Assembly (NCBI GenBank): GCA_946480925.1
Contig: CAMLLU010000002.1
Coordinates: 62,001 to 126,000, forward strand
Direction: 5' to 3'
Source: an uncultured Rivibacter sp.
GTDB lineage: Bacteria > Pseudomonadota > Gammaproteobacteria > Burkholderiales > Burkholderiaceae
DNA length: 64,000 nucleotides
In this document: piece by piece, positions 38,912 through 48,712 of the stretch
How the letters are laid out: every line of letters begins with the position of its first letter
Numbering within the stretch: position 1 is the first letter of the stretch
Notes under the pieces: generated by a model
What the model was told of the DNA's origin: nothing
What the model saw: the letters and a program-made list of their open reading frames with translations, nothing else
Database searches by the model: none
Position numbers and translations under genes: made by a program

Positions 38912-40123
38912 ATGCGACTCTTCAAAGACAAACAAGCCATGAAACCCGCTGCCGTGGTGGCCGTGCTCGCACTGGGCGGCATCGCGTTGTGGGTCAGCAC
39001 CTCCAACGGCAAGACCGACGACAAGGCCGCTGGCGCAGCGGGTAACGGCAGCAAGGCCCAGGCCGCGGCGCCGGCCGCGTCGGCCGCCAAGCCGGCACTG
39101 AGCGTGACCACCACCACTGCCACGCCGGCCGAATGGGCGCAGACGCTGCAGGCCAACGGCAACGTCGCAGCCTGGCAGGAGGCCGTGGTGGGCGCCGAGA
39201 TCGGCGGATTCCGCCTCACCGAGGTGCTGGTCAACGTGGGCGATCGCGTCAAGCGCGGCCAGGTGCTGGCGCGCATGTCGAGCGATACGGTGGAAGCCGA
39301 CCTCGCGCAGACGCGCGCGGCGCTGGCCGAGGCGCAAGCCACGCTGGCCGAAGCCTCGGCCAATGCCGAACGCGCGCGCCAGCTGCAGACCACCGGTGCC
39401 ATCAGCGCCCAGCAGATCAACCAGTACCTCACCACCGAGCAGACCGCCCGTGCAAGGGTGCAGGCGCAGGTCGCGCGCCTCAAGGCCGAGGAGCTGCGCC
39501 TGTCGCAGACGCGGGTGCTGGCGCCCGACGACGGCGTGATCTCGGCCCGCACCGCCACGGTGGGCTCGGTGGCACAGCCGGGGGCGGAGCTGTTCCGCCT
39601 GATCCGCGGCGGGCGGCTCGAGTGGCGAGCCGAAGTCACGGCCTCGGAGCTGGCGCGCGTGAAGCCCGGCATGACCGTGCACCTGGTGCAGGCCGATGGC
39701 TCCAAGCTGGAGGGCAAGGTGCGCATGGTGGCTCCCACCATCGACCCGCAGACCCGCAACGGCATCGTCTACGTCGACCTGCCGCAGGCCGCACCCGCTC
39801 GCGCCGGCATGTTCTCGCGCGGCGAGTTCGAGCTGGGCCGCTCCAAGGCCATGACGCTGCCGCAGTCGGCCGTGCTGCTGCGCGACGGTTTCACCTATGC
39901 GTTGCGCGTGGGAGCCGACTCGCACGTGTCGCAAACCAAGATCACCACCGGCCGGCGCGTGGGCGATCGCATCGAGGTGCTGGGCGGCTTGAAGCCCGAT
40001 GAGCCGGTGGTGGCCTCGGGTGTCGGCTTCCTGTCAGACGGCGACTTCGTGCGCGTGGTGTCGGCCGGAGCCCCGGCGGTGGCGCAAGGCCAGCCGGCCT
40101 CGGCGACCACCACCACGCGCTGA
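38912..40123 (+). CDS. RND efflux periplasmic adaptor (membrane fusion protein)
   Basis: 403 residues. One N-terminal hydrophobic segment (about 13-30) exports or anchors it. The lipoyl half-motif GFRLTEVLVNVGDRVKRGQVLA, a coiled-coil hairpin (about 125-200), and beta-barrel and membrane-proximal domains follow in HlyD/AcrA order. It bridges the RND permease and the outer-membrane duct. ATG 38912 is chosen; the longer open frame overlaps the preceding gene. The C-terminal ~20 residues are Ala/Thr-rich. Confidence 0.93.
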   Translation: MRLFKDKQAMKPAAVVAVLALGGIALWVSTSNGKTDDKAAGAAGNGSKAQAAAPAASAAKPALSVTTTTATPAEWAQTLQANGNVAAWQEAVVGAEIGGFRLTEVLVNVGDRVKRGQVLARMSSDTVEADLAQTRAALAEAQATLAEASANAERARQLQTTGAISAQQINQYLTTEQTARARVQAQVARLKAEELRLSQTRVLAPDDGVISARTATVGSVAQPGAELFRLIRGGRLEWRAEVTASELARVKPGMTVHLVQADGSKLEGKVRMVAPTIDPQTRNGIVYVDLPQAAPARAGMFSRGEFELGRSKAMTLPQSAVLLRDGFTYALRVGADSHVSQTKITTGRRVGDRIEVLGGLKPDEPVVASGVGFLSDGDFVRVVSAGAPAVAQGQPASATTTTR

Positions 40124-40161
40124 CGCACCGCGACGAGTGCACGAACGAAAAGGCCTGCGCT

Positions 40162-43100
40162 ATGCAATTCAACGTCTCGGCGGCGTCGATCCGCAACCCG
40201 ATTCCATCGCTGCTGTTCTTCATCCTGCTCACGCTGGTGGGGCTGTACTCGTTCAGCTCGATGAAGATCCAGAACTTCCCTGACATCGACCTGCCCACGG
40301 TGATCGTCACGGCTTCGCTGCCGGGCGCTTCGCCCGCGCAGCTCGAGACGGAGGTGGCACGCAAGGTCGAGAACTCGATCGCCACGCTGCAAGGCGTCAA
40401 GCACATCTACACCAAGGTGCAGGACGGCACGGCGACCATCACCACCGAGTTCCGGCTCGAAAAGGCCACCCAGGAGGCGGTGGACGACGTGCGTGACGCG
40501 GTGTCGCGCGTGCGCTCGGACCTGCCCGCCGACCTGCGCGATCCCATCATTTCGAAGATGGACCTGTCGGGCATGCCCATCCTCACCTACACGGTGGCGT
40601 CCGACCGCATGGACGACGAGGCGCTCTCGTGGTTCGTCGACAACAACGTTGCGAAGTCGATGCTGAGCGTGCGTGGCGTGGGCGCGGTGGGTCGCGTGGG
40701 CGGTGTGAGCCGCGAAGTGCGCGTCGAGCTCGACCCGGCCAAGCTGCTGGCGCTCAACGCCAGCGCGGCCGACATCTCCCGCCAGCTGCGCCAGATCCAG
40801 CAGGAAGCCTCCGGCGGCCGGGCCGACGTGGGCGGCACCGAGCAGTCCGTGCGCACCATCGCCACCGTGCAGTCGGCCGACGAGTTGGCGCGCATGGAAA
40901 TCACGCTGTCCGACGGCCGGCGCATCCGTCTCGATGAAGTGGCCACTGTGCAGGACACCGTGGCCGAGCAACGCTCGGCGGCGCTGCTCAACGGCAAGCC
41001 GGTGGTGGGCTTCGAGATCACGCGCAGCCGCGGTGCCGGCGAGGTGGACGTGGCCGAAGGCGTGCAAGTCCAGCTCGAGAAGCTCAAGGCCGCGCACCCC
41101 GAGATCGCCATCACCGAGGCCTTCAACTTCGTCGACCCGGTGGTCGAGAACTACGACGGCTCGATGAAGCTGCTGTACGAAGGCGCCGCGCTCGCGGTGA
41201 TCGTGGTGTGGCTGTTCCTGCGCAACTGGCGCGCCACCTTCGTGGCGGCCACCGCGCTGCCGCTGTCCATCATCCCGGCGTTCGCGGGCATGTACCTGCT
41301 CGGCTTCACCATCAACGTCGTCACGCTGCTGAGCCTGTCGCTGGTGGTGGGCATCCTGGTCGACGACGCCATCGTCGAGATCGAGAACATCATGCGCCAC
41401 CTGCGCATGGGCAAGACGCCATACCAGGCGGCCATGGAAGCGGCCGACGAGATCGGCCTCGCGGTCATTGCCACCACCTTCACGCTGATCGCGGTGTTCC
41501 TGCCCACGGCCTTCATGGCCGGTGTGCCGGGCAAGTTCTTCGTGCAGTTCGGCTGGACCGCCTCGCTCGCGGTGCTTGCCTCGCTGGTGGTGGCGCGCAT
41601 GTTGACGCCGATGATGGCGGCCTACCTGCTCAAGCCCGACAACCACGAGCAGAAGGACGGCCGCGTCATGCAGCTGTACCTGCACTGGGCCGCCTGGTGC
41701 CTGAAACACCGCGTGCTGACGATGATCGGCACGGTGGTGTTCGTGGTCGTGTCGTTCGCGCCCGTCGCGATGGGCCTGCTGCCCACGGGCTTCATTCCGC
41801 CCGATGACCTGTCGCAGACCCAGGTGAACATCGAGCTGCCGCCGGGCTCCACCTTCAAGCAGACGCTGGCCGCGGCCGAGCAGGCACGCGAGATCGTTCA
41901 GCGCAACGAGCACGTCAAGCTCATCTACACCGCCGTGGGCGGCGGCAACGCGGGTGGCGACCCGTTTGCGATGGGTGGTGCGGCCGAGGCACGCAAGGCC
42001 ACGCTCACGCTCAACCTCACGCGGCGGCAGGAACGCCCGGGCCTTTCGAAACAGGCCATCGAAAGCCAGCTGCGCGCCGCGCTCGAAGTGCTGCCCGGCG
42101 CAAGAGTGAAGGTGGGCCTGGGGGGCTCCAACGAGAAGTACGTGCTCGTGCTGGCCGGTGAGGACGGCGAAGCGCTCAACGAACACGCGATGAAGGTGGC
42201 ACGCGAGCTGCGCACCATTCCCGGCATCGGCAACGTCACGTCCACCTCCAGCCTCACGCGGCCCGAGCTGATCGTGCGGCCGGACTTCGCCAAGGCCGCC
42301 GACCTCGGCGTGACGTCCGCGGCGATCGCCGACACGCTGCGCATCGCCACCGCCGGCGACTACGACCAGGGCCTCGCGAAGTTGAACCTCTCGCAACGCC
42401 AGGTGCCGGTGGTCGTGAAGCTGAAGGCCGATGCGCGGCAGGACCTGGAGCTGCTGTCACGCCTGCCCATCCCCGGCGCGCACGGCCCGGTGATGCTGGG
42501 CAACGTGGCCAGCCTGGCCATCGACAGTGGCCCGGCGCAGATCGACCGCTACGACCGGCTGCGCAACATCAACTTCGAGATCGAGCTGAACCAGCAGCCG
42601 CTGGGCGAAGTGGAGGCACGTGCGCTCGCGCTGCCCAGCCTCAAGAACCTGCCGCCCGGCGTGACGCAGACGACGGTGGGCGACGCCGAGGCGATGGCCG
42701 AGCTGTTCGCGAGCTTCGGCCTCGCCATGCTGACCGGCGTGCTGTGCATCTACATCGTGCTGGTGCTGCTGTTCCACGACTTCGTGCAGCCCGTGACCAT
42801 CCTGGCGGCGCTGGTGCTGTCCATCCCAGGCGCGTTCTTCGCGCTGTTCGTCACCAACACGGCGGTGTCGATGCCCTCGATGATCGGCCTGATCATGCTG
42901 ATGGGCGTGGCCACCAAGAACTCCATCCTGCTGGTGGAGTACGCCATCGTCGCGCGGCGCGATCGCGGGCTGTCACGCTGGGACGCGTTGCTGGATGCCT
43001 GCAGCAAACGGGCGCGGCCGATCGTGATGACCACGGTGGCAATGGGCGCCGGCATGCTGCCGATCGCGTTGGGGCTGGGGGTGGACCCGAGCTTCCGGGC

Positions 43101-43305
43101 GCCGATGGCGATCGTGGTGATCGGGGGGCTGATCACCTCGACCTTCCTGAGCCTGTTGGCGATTCCGGTGGTGTTCACCTACGTGGATGACGTGGTGCAG
43201 TGGCTGAAGCGGAATACGTTTGGGCGGTTGCATCACCACCACCACACTCACGCGCCGGGCGGTGCTTCCGCGACGGCGTCGCAGCCGGTGCGCGAAACCC
43301 ACTGA
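40162..43305 (+). CDS. RND-family efflux permease (HAE1-type, AcrB-like)
   Basis: 1047 residues. Twelve membrane helices and two large periplasmic loops are expected. The proton-relay residues are intact: the Asp pair in GILVDDAIVEIENI (helix 4) and the lysine in GVATKNSILLVEYA (helix 10). These and the FPDIDLPTVIVTASLPGAS opening place it with drug/hydrophobe exporters rather than heavy-metal CusA types. A cluster of histidines, residues 1024-1030, marks the cytoplasmic C-terminus. Substrate is unknown. It closes the operon. Confidence 0.95.
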   Translation: MQFNVSAASIRNPIPSLLFFILLTLVGLYSFSSMKIQNFPDIDLPTVIVTASLPGASPAQLETEVARKVENSIATLQGVKHIYTKVQDGTATITTEFRLEKATQEAVDDVRDAVSRVRSDLPADLRDPIISKMDLSGMPILTYTVASDRMDDEALSWFVDNNVAKSMLSVRGVGAVGRVGGVSREVRVELDPAKLLALNASAADISRQLRQIQQEASGGRADVGGTEQSVRTIATVQSADELARMEITLSDGRRIRLDEVATVQDTVAEQRSAALLNGKPVVGFEITRSRGAGEVDVAEGVQVQLEKLKAAHPEIAITEAFNFVDPVVENYDGSMKLLYEGAALAVIVVWLFLRNWRATFVAATALPLSIIPAFAGMYLLGFTINVVTLLSLSLVVGILVDDAIVEIENIMRHLRMGKTPYQAAMEAADEIGLAVIATTFTLIAVFLPTAFMAGVPGKFFVQFGWTASLAVLASLVVARMLTPMMAAYLLKPDNHEQKDGRVMQLYLHWAAWCLKHRVLTMIGTVVFVVVSFAPVAMGLLPTGFIPPDDLSQTQVNIELPPGSTFKQTLAAAEQAREIVQRNEHVKLIYTAVGGGNAGGDPFAMGGAAEARKATLTLNLTRRQERPGLSKQAIESQLRAALEVLPGARVKVGLGGSNEKYVLVLAGEDGEALNEHAMKVARELRTIPGIGNVTSTSSLTRPELIVRPDFAKAADLGVTSAAIADTLRIATAGDYDQGLAKLNLSQRQVPVVVKLKADARQDLELLSRLPIPGAHGPVMLGNVASLAIDSGPAQIDRYDRLRNINFEIELNQQPLGEVEARALALPSLKNLPPGVTQTTVGDAEAMAELFASFGLAMLTGVLCIYIVLVLLFHDFVQPVTILAALVLSIPGAFFALFVTNTAVSMPSMIGLIMLMGVATKNSILLVEYAIVARRDRGLSRWDALLDACSKRARPIVMTTVAMGAGMLPIALGLGVDPSFRAPMAIVVIGGLITSTFLSLLAIPVVFTYVDDVVQWLKRNTFGRLHHHHHTHAPGGASATASQPVRETH

Positions 43306-43327
43306 GTTGCCAGGCCGGGGCAGGCCG

Positions 43328-44815
43328 CTATTTCGTCGCGGCCCGCTCCTTGACCACGGCGTAGCGGGCCAGTGTCTTTTCGCGGGCCGCGTCATGCTGG
43401 ACCCGCGGCTTCGGGTAATCGCGCCCCAGCACCACGCCCGCGGCTTCCAGGTCCGCAGGCCTTGCGAGCCAGGGCGCATGGAGGGCCTCGTCCGGCAGCC
43501 TGGCGAGCTGCGACAGGTAGCGCCGGATGAACCGGCCCTCGGGGTCGAACTTCCGGCTCTGCGTCACTGGGTTGAAGATCCGGAACCAGGGCTGAGCGTC
43601 GCAGCCGGTGGAGGCCGCCCACTGCCAGTTGCCGTTGTTCGCCGCGAGGTCGTAGTCGTTCAACTTCTCGGCGAAGTAGCGCTCACCCCATCGCCAATCG
43701 ATCCCGAGGTCCTTTACCAGGAAACTCGCCGCCACCATGCGCAAACGGTTGTGCATGTAGCCGGTCTGGTTGAGCTGCGCCATTGCCGCATCCACCAGCG
43801 GGTAACCGGTGCGCCCCTCGCACCATGCGGCGAAATCTTCCTCGGCGTGTTTGCCGTGTTCCCACTTGACGCGTTCGTATTCGCGCCGGAACGCCTTGTC
43901 CACCACGTGCGGGTAAAACAGCAGCACCTGGAAGAAGAAGTCACGCCAGATGAATTCCGACAGCCAGGTTTCGGCCCCGCGCGAGCCCCCGCGCATGCGG
44001 TCCCAGGCCTGCCCGGCGAGCTCTCGGACCGACACGGTGCCGAAGCGCAAGTGCATGCCCAGGTAGCTCGGTCCCTTCACGGCCGGGAAGTCGCGCGTTT
44101 CGTGATAACGGTCGATGCGCGGCAGAAAGTCTTCGAGCAGGGCTTGCGCCCCCGACGCGCCGGTCGGGATCTTCAAGTCGGCCAGGTTCGTCGACTCGAA
44201 GCCCAATGCCCCCAGGCCCGGTACCTCGTGGCGCCAGCCGGCCGGCAGCGGCGCCAGCGCGCCGGCGTGGCGCTCCACTGGGTAGGCCTTCACGTAGAAC
44301 GGCTCCAGCTTCTTCAGCCAGGCGTTCTTGTAAGGCGTGTACACGCCATAGGGCTGGGCCGAGGCGGTGCGCAGTTCGTCGCCTTCGAAGACCACCTGGT
44401 CTTTCGACGTGTGGAGCACGACGCCCGCATCGGCGAGCAGGCCACGCACCCGGGCGTCACGCGCGCGGGCTGCTGGTTCGTAGTCGTGGTTGGCGTACAC
44501 CGCCTGCACGCCCAGTTCCCGGGCCAAGCGAGCGATCTCGTCGGCGGCCACCCCATGGTGCACGATGAGACCGGCACCTTGCGTGCCCTGCAGCGCGGCG
44601 AGCGCACGCAGTGCCCCGTCGAGCTCTGCCACGCTGTCGCGGATGAACTCCACGCGCCGGTCGGCGCGAGGCAGCGCGTCGAGGATGGCGGTGTCGAACA
44701 CGAAAGCGCACCACACGCGGCGTGCCGCACGCAATGCGTGATACAGCGCGGCATGGTCGTGCACCCGCAGGTCGCGGCGGAACCAGACCAGTGCGCTGCC
44801 CAGGGCTTTTTCCAT
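43328..44815 (-). CDS. phrB: Deoxyribodipyrimidine photolyase
   Basis: 495 residues. It repairs UV-made cyclobutane pyrimidine dimers using light and FAD. The N-terminal antenna domain begins ALVWFRRDLRVHDHAAL; the FAD domain has GYMHNRLRMVAASFLVKDLG and NNGNWQWAASTGCDAQPW, the CPD class I signatures. ATG 44815 gives the standard start; an open frame reaching 45457 is antisense to algH. It is divergent from algH with 36 bases between, and convergent with the RND permease. Confidence 0.95.
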   Translation of the reverse strand: MEKALGSALVWFRRDLRVHDHAALYHALRAARRVWCAFVFDTAILDALPRADRRVEFIRDSVAELDGALRALAALQGTQGAGLIVHHGVAADEIARLARELGVQAVYANHDYEPAARARDARVRGLLADAGVVLHTSKDQVVFEGDELRTASAQPYGVYTPYKNAWLKKLEPFYVKAYPVERHAGALAPLPAGWRHEVPGLGALGFESTNLADLKIPTGASGAQALLEDFLPRIDRYHETRDFPAVKGPSYLGMHLRFGTVSVRELAGQAWDRMRGGSRGAETWLSEFIWRDFFFQVLLFYPHVVDKAFRREYERVKWEHGKHAEEDFAAWCEGRTGYPLVDAAMAQLNQTGYMHNRLRMVAASFLVKDLGIDWRWGERYFAEKLNDYDLAANNGNWQWAASTGCDAQPWFRIFNPVTQSRKFDPEGRFIRRYLSQLARLPDEALHAPWLARPADLEAAGVVLGRDYPKPRVQHDAAREKTLARYAVVKERAATK

Positions 44816-44851
44816 GAGCCCGGAGTGTCGTGCACGGCTAAAATTCCCGCC

Positions 44852-45463
44852 ATGTCCACCGAGCCGTCCGCTCCTCCTGCCGCTGGCACCACCACCATCA
44901 ACCTGACGAACCAGTTCCTCATCGCCATGCCCGGCATGGGGGACGACAACTTCGCAGGTTCGGTGGTCTACATGTGCGAGCACACCGAGCGCGGCGCGCT
45001 GGGGCTGGTGATCAACAAGCCCATCGACATCAAGCTGCGCAACCTGTTCGAAAAGGTGGACCTCACGCTCGACCGCGAAGACCTGGCCGACGCGCCGGTG
45101 TACTTCGGCGGGCCGGTGCAGACCGAGCGCGGCTTCGTGCTGCACGAGCCGCTGGGCGGCGAAGAAGGCGCCCACTACAACTCCACACTCAGCATCCCGG
45201 GCGGCCTGGAGATGACCACCAGCAAGGACGTGCTGGAGGCACTTTCCAGCGGCGCCGGCCCCAAGAAGGTGCTGGTGACGCTGGGCTATTCCGGCTGGAG
45301 CGCCGGCCAGCTCGAAGAAGAGATCGGCCGCAACGGCTGGCTCACCGTGGATGCCGAGCCCTCGATCATCTTCGACACCCCGATCGAAAAACGCTACGAA
45401 CGTGCACTGTCCCTGCTGGGTATCCACCCGGCGATGCTGTCGTTTGGAGCCGGGCACGCATGA
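44852..45463 (+). CDS. YqgE/AlgH family protein (DUF179)
   Basis: 203 residues. The family pattern is clear: LTNQFLIAMPGMGDDNFAGSVVYMCEH, GALGLVINKP, VYFGGPVQTERGFVLH and GYSGWSAGQLEEEI. Its biochemical role is unknown; AlgH was linked to alginate regulation in Pseudomonas. Its stop overlaps the ruvX start by 4 bases (45460-45463), the usual yqgE-yqgF arrangement. ATG 44852 is the only sensible start. Confidence 0.93.
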   Translation: MSTEPSAPPAAGTTTINLTNQFLIAMPGMGDDNFAGSVVYMCEHTERGALGLVINKPIDIKLRNLFEKVDLTLDREDLADAPVYFGGPVQTERGFVLHEPLGGEEGAHYNSTLSIPGGLEMTTSKDVLEALSSGAGPKKVLVTLGYSGWSAGQLEEEIGRNGWLTVDAEPSIIFDTPIEKRYERALSLLGIHPAMLSFGAGHA

Positions 45464-45870
45464 GCTTTTCCGCTCCTGCCGCCTCCCACCCTCAAACCCT
45501 TCTCGCTTTCGATTTCGGGCTCAAGCGCGTCGGCGTGGCCGCCGGCAACACGCTGCTGCGCCAGGCCCAGCCGCTTTCGACCATCGCCGCCGAAGGTGAT
45601 GCGCGCTTTGCGGCCTGCGCCAAGCTCATCGCCGAATGGCAGCCCGCCGCGCTGGTGGTGGGCGTGCCTTTCCACCCCGATGGCGCCGAGCACGACAATA
45701 CGCGCCGCGCGCGGCGCTTCGCCCGCCAGCTGCACGGCCGCTTCCGGCTGCCGGTGTACGAGGTGGACGAGCGCTACACCACCACCGAGGCCCACAGTGC
45801 CGGCGCACGCGATGCCGATGCCGCCGCCGCGGCGCTGATCCTCGAGCAGTATTTCCGGGAACATCCATGA
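45460..45870 (+). CDS. ruvX: RuvX/YqgF, RNase H-fold resolvase-like protein
   Basis: 136 residues. The N-terminal LLAFDFGLKRVGVA carries the first catalytic Asp (D18) of the RNase H-like fold, VVGVPFHPDG is the second strand motif, and VDERYTTTEAH the last acidic site. YqgF is implicated in 16S rRNA pre-end processing or Holliday junction handling. ATG 45460 overlaps the AlgH stop, so the two are coupled; pyrR begins 49 bases later. Confidence 0.93.
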   Translation: MSFSAPAASHPQTLLAFDFGLKRVGVAAGNTLLRQAQPLSTIAAEGDARFAACAKLIAEWQPAALVVGVPFHPDGAEHDNTRRARRFARQLHGRFRLPVYEVDERYTTTEAHSAGARDADAAAAALILEQYFREHP

Positions 45871-45919
45871 AGACTTCGAAGCAAGTTTTGCGGGCCGCCT
45901 CGGCGAGCGGGGTGTCGTC

Positions 45920-46414
45920 ATGAGCACCCTGCATCTCGACGCCGAAGCGCTGTATGCCGACCTGGCCGCCGGCGTGCGCCCGCTCATCAAGCCGGGCGGC
46001 GTGCTGGTCGGCATCTGGTCGGGTGGGGCCTGGCTGGCCGAGCGGCTGCAGCGCGACCTGGGCTTGGCTGGCGAACACGGCGTCATCTCGAGCACGCTGC
46101 ACCGCGACGATTTCGGCTCGCGGGGCCTTTCGGCTTCGGCTGATGCCACGCACCTGCCGTTCGAAGTGGAAGGGCAGCACATCCTGCTCATCGACGACGT
46201 GCTCTACACCGGCCGCACGGTGCGTGCGGTGATCAACGAGCTCTACGACTTCGGCCGGCCCGCGAGCGTGACGCTGGCAGTGCTGGTAGACCGCGGCGGG
46301 CGCCAGCTGCCGATCCAGCCGGCATATTCGGCGGCGCGCATCACCTTGCCAGCCAGCGAGCGCCTGTCCCTCGCACGCGGCACCGACGGCCGCTTCAGCT
46401 TCAACATCGAATAA
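45920..46414 (+). CDS. pyrR: PyrR-type uracil phosphoribosyltransferase/regulator
   Basis: 164 residues. The PRPP loop [16 protein letters not shown] is typical of type I phosphoribosyltransferases, and SSTLHRDDF is the PyrR substrate loop. PyrR attenuates pyr transcription in Gram-positives and can act as uracil phosphoribosyltransferase; in Proteobacteria it lies with pyrB, as here (7 bases away), and its regulatory role is less settled. I see no PyrR-binding attenuator between it and pyrB. Confidence 0.92.
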   Translation: MSTLHLDAEALYADLAAGVRPLIKPGGVLVGIWSGGAWLAERLQRDLGLAGEHGVISSTLHRDDFGSRGLSASADATHLPFEVEGQHILLIDDVLYTGRTVRAVINELYDFGRPASVTLAVLVDRGGRQLPIQPAYSAARITLPASERLSLARGTDGRFSFNIE

Positions 46415-46421
46415 CGAGACG

Positions 46422-47384
46422 ATGCTGCACAAACGCAATCCGCAGCTCAACGCCCACGGCGAGCTGATCCACCTGCTGTCCATCGAGGGCCTGCCGCGCG
46501 CGGTGATCCACCACATCCTCGATACCGCCGAGACCTTCCTGTCGGTGAACGAGCGCGAGGTGAAGAAGGTGCCGCTGCTGCGCGGCAAGAGCGTGTTCAA
46601 CCTGTTCTTCGAGAACAGCACCCGCACGCGCACGACCTTCGAGATCGCTGCCAAGCGCCTGAGCGCCGACGTCATCAACCTCGACATCGCGCGCTCGTCC
46701 ACCGCCAAGGGCGAGAGCCTGCTCGACACGATCGCCAACCTGTCGGCCATGCATGCCGACATGTTTGTCGTGCGGCACAGCGAATCGGGTGCGCCCTACC
46801 TCATCGCGCAGCACTGCGCGCCGCACGTGCACGTGGTCAACGCCGGCGACGGCCGCCATGCGCACCCGACGCAGGGCCTGCTCGACATGTACACCATCCG
46901 CCACTACAAGCGCGACTTCACCAACCTCACGGTGGCGATCGTCGGCGACATCGTGCATTCGCGCGTGGCGCGGTCCGACATCCACGCGCTCACCACGCTG
47001 GGTGTTCCTGAAGTGCGTGCGGTCGGTCCGCGCACGCTGGTGCCGGGTGACCTGAAGGACATGGGCGTGCGCGTGTGCCACAACCTCGAAGAGGGCATTG
47101 CCGGCGCCGACGTGATCATCATGCTGCGCCTGCAGAACGAGCGCATGAGCGGCGCGATGCTGCCGAGCGCCGGGGAGTTCTTCAAAAACTTCGGCCTCAC
47201 CGAAGAGAAGCTCGCGCTGGCCAAGCCCGATGCGATCGTCATGCACCCCGGTCCCATCAACCGTGGTGTCGAGATCGAATCCGCTGTGGCCGACGGCACA
47301 CAGAGCGTGATCCTGCCGCAGGTCACCTTCGGCATCGCGGTGCGCATGGCGGTCATGAGCATCATCGCGGGCAACGAGGCGTGA
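46422..47384 (+). CDS. pyrB: Aspartate carbamoyltransferase catalytic subunit
   Basis: 320 residues. It joins carbamoyl phosphate and aspartate, the first committed step to UMP. The carbamoyl phosphate loop [16 protein letters not shown], the [12 protein letters not shown] helix and [11 protein letters not shown] near the end are all present. No regulatory pyrI follows; instead the next gene is a dihydroorotase homologue without metal ligands, as in the pseudomonad type of dodecameric enzyme. Confidence 0.96.
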   Translation: MLHKRNPQLNAHGELIHLLSIEGLPRAVIHHILDTAETFLSVNEREVKKVPLLRGKSVFNLFFENSTRTRTTFEIAAKRLSADVINLDIARSSTAKGESLLDTIANLSAMHADMFVVRHSESGAPYLIAQHCAPHVHVVNAGDGRHAHPTQGLLDMYTIRHYKRDFTNLTVAIVGDIVHSRVARSDIHALTTLGVPEVRAVGPRTLVPGDLKDMGVRVCHNLEEGIAGADVIIMLRLQNERMSGAMLPSAGEFFKNFGLTEEKLALAKPDAIVMHPGPINRGVEIESAVADGTQSVILPQVTFGIAVRMAVMSIIAGNEA

Positions 47385-47404
47385 CGACGAGGGGCCACAA
47401 CAAC

Positions 47405-48712
47405 ATGAAGATCCTGATCCAGAACGGCCGAGTCATCGACCCAGCCTCGGGCCGCGACGAAACCGGCGACCTCGCCATCGCGGCCGGCCGCATCGTCGCG
47501 GTGGGCAAGGTGCCGGCCGACTTCCAGGCCAACCGCAGCATCGACGCGACCGGCCTCGTCGTCGCGCCCGGCCTTGTGGACCTGGCGGCCCGCCTGCGCG
47601 AGCCCGGCCACGAACACGAAGGCATGCTCGAGAGCGAGCTCAATGCGGCAGCGGCCGGCGGCGTGACCAGCCTCGTGTGCCCGCCCGACACCGACCCGGC
47701 GCTCGACGAGCCGGGCCTCGTCGAGATGCTCAAGTTCCGCGCCCGCAAGCTGAGCCTGTGCCGGCTGTTCCCGCTGGGCGCGCTCACGCGTGGCCTGGCC
47801 GGCGAGGTGCTCACCGAGATGGCCGAACTCACCGAGGCCGGCTGCGTGGGCTTCTCGCAGGCCGAGGTGGCCATTGCCGACACGCAGGTGCTGACGCGCG
47901 CGCTGCAGTACGCCGCCACCTTCGGCTACACGGTGTGGCTGCGCCCGCAAGACCAGTGGCTCGGCAAGGGCGTGGCGGCCAGCGGAGCCATCGCCACGCG
48001 GCTGGGTCTGTCCGGCGTGCCGGTCACGGCCGAGACGATCGCGCTGCACACCATCTTCGAGCTCGTGCGGGCCACCGGCGCGCGCGTGCACCTATGCCGC
48101 CTGTCCAGCGCGGCCGGTGTGGCGCTGGTGCGCGAAGCCAAGGCTGAAGGGCTGCCCGTCACGGCCGACGTCAGCATCAACTCGCTGCACCTGACCGACG
48201 TGGACATCGGCTACTTCAACTCGGCCATGCGCCTGACGCCGCCGCTGCGCCAGCAGCGCGACCGCGATGCGCTGCGCGCGGGACTGGCCGATGGCACCAT
48301 CGATGCGCTGGTGTCCGACCACATGCCGGTGGACGAAGACGAAAAGAACCTGCCTTTCGCCGAAGCCACACCGGGTGCTACCGGCCTGGAGCTGTTGCTG
48401 AGCCTGGCGCTCAAGTGGGGCGCCGACAGCGGCCTCGGGTTGCCGGCCGCGCTGGCACGCATCACCAGTGAGCCGGTGCGCGTGCTGGGCGAGTCGCTGG
48501 GCTCGCTGGCCTCCAGCGCTGGCCGGTTGGTCGAAGGCGGTGTGGCGGATGTGTGCGTGTTCGATGCGAAAGCGCACTGGGCGGTGCGCTCCAACGTGTT
48601 GCTGAGCCAGGGCAAGCACACGCCGTTCGCCTTCGAGGCCAGCGGCTTCGAGTTGCCGGGCCGCGTGAAGCTCACGATGGTCGCAGGCCACGTGGCGCAC
48701 GAGGCCCTGTGA
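47405..48712 (+). CDS. pyrX: Inactive dihydroorotase homologue (PyrC'/PyrX), partner of PyrB
   Basis: 435 residues with the amidohydrolase fold of type I dihydroorotase. The metal-binding D-x-H-x-H is replaced: after D59 the expected histidines are A61 and R63 (VDLAARLREPG). The later histidine of the H-V-S-T motif is also changed (HLCRLSSA). The Asp in VSDHMPVDEDEK is kept. In Pseudomonas the equivalent pyrC' product has no dihydroorotase activity but is needed to assemble active aspartate carbamoyltransferase. A real pyrC must lie elsewhere. ATG 47405 is 20 bases after pyrB; the stop overlaps the plsC start. Confidence 0.9.
   Translation: MKILIQNGRVIDPASGRDETGDLAIAAGRIVAVGKVPADFQANRSIDATGLVVAPGLVDLAARLREPGHEHEGMLESELNAAAAGGVTSLVCPPDTDPALDEPGLVEMLKFRARKLSLCRLFPLGALTRGLAGEVLTEMAELTEAGCVGFSQAEVAIADTQVLTRALQYAATFGYTVWLRPQDQWLGKGVAASGAIATRLGLSGVPVTAETIALHTIFELVRATGARVHLCRLSSAAGVALVREAKAEGLPVTADVSINSLHLTDVDIGYFNSAMRLTPPLRQQRDRDALRAGLADGTIDALVSDHMPVDEDEKNLPFAEATPGATGLELLLSLALKWGADSGLGLPAALARITSEPVRVLGESLGSLASSAGRLVEGGVADVCVFDAKAHWAVRSNVLLSQGKHTPFAFEASGFELPGRVKLTMVAGHVAHEAL

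Noticed and set aside
43220..44851. Long plus-strand open frame opposite the photolyase
   Set aside because: It is antisense to a clear photolyase gene, and its translation has no recognisable domain. GC-rich third positions often keep opposite frames open.
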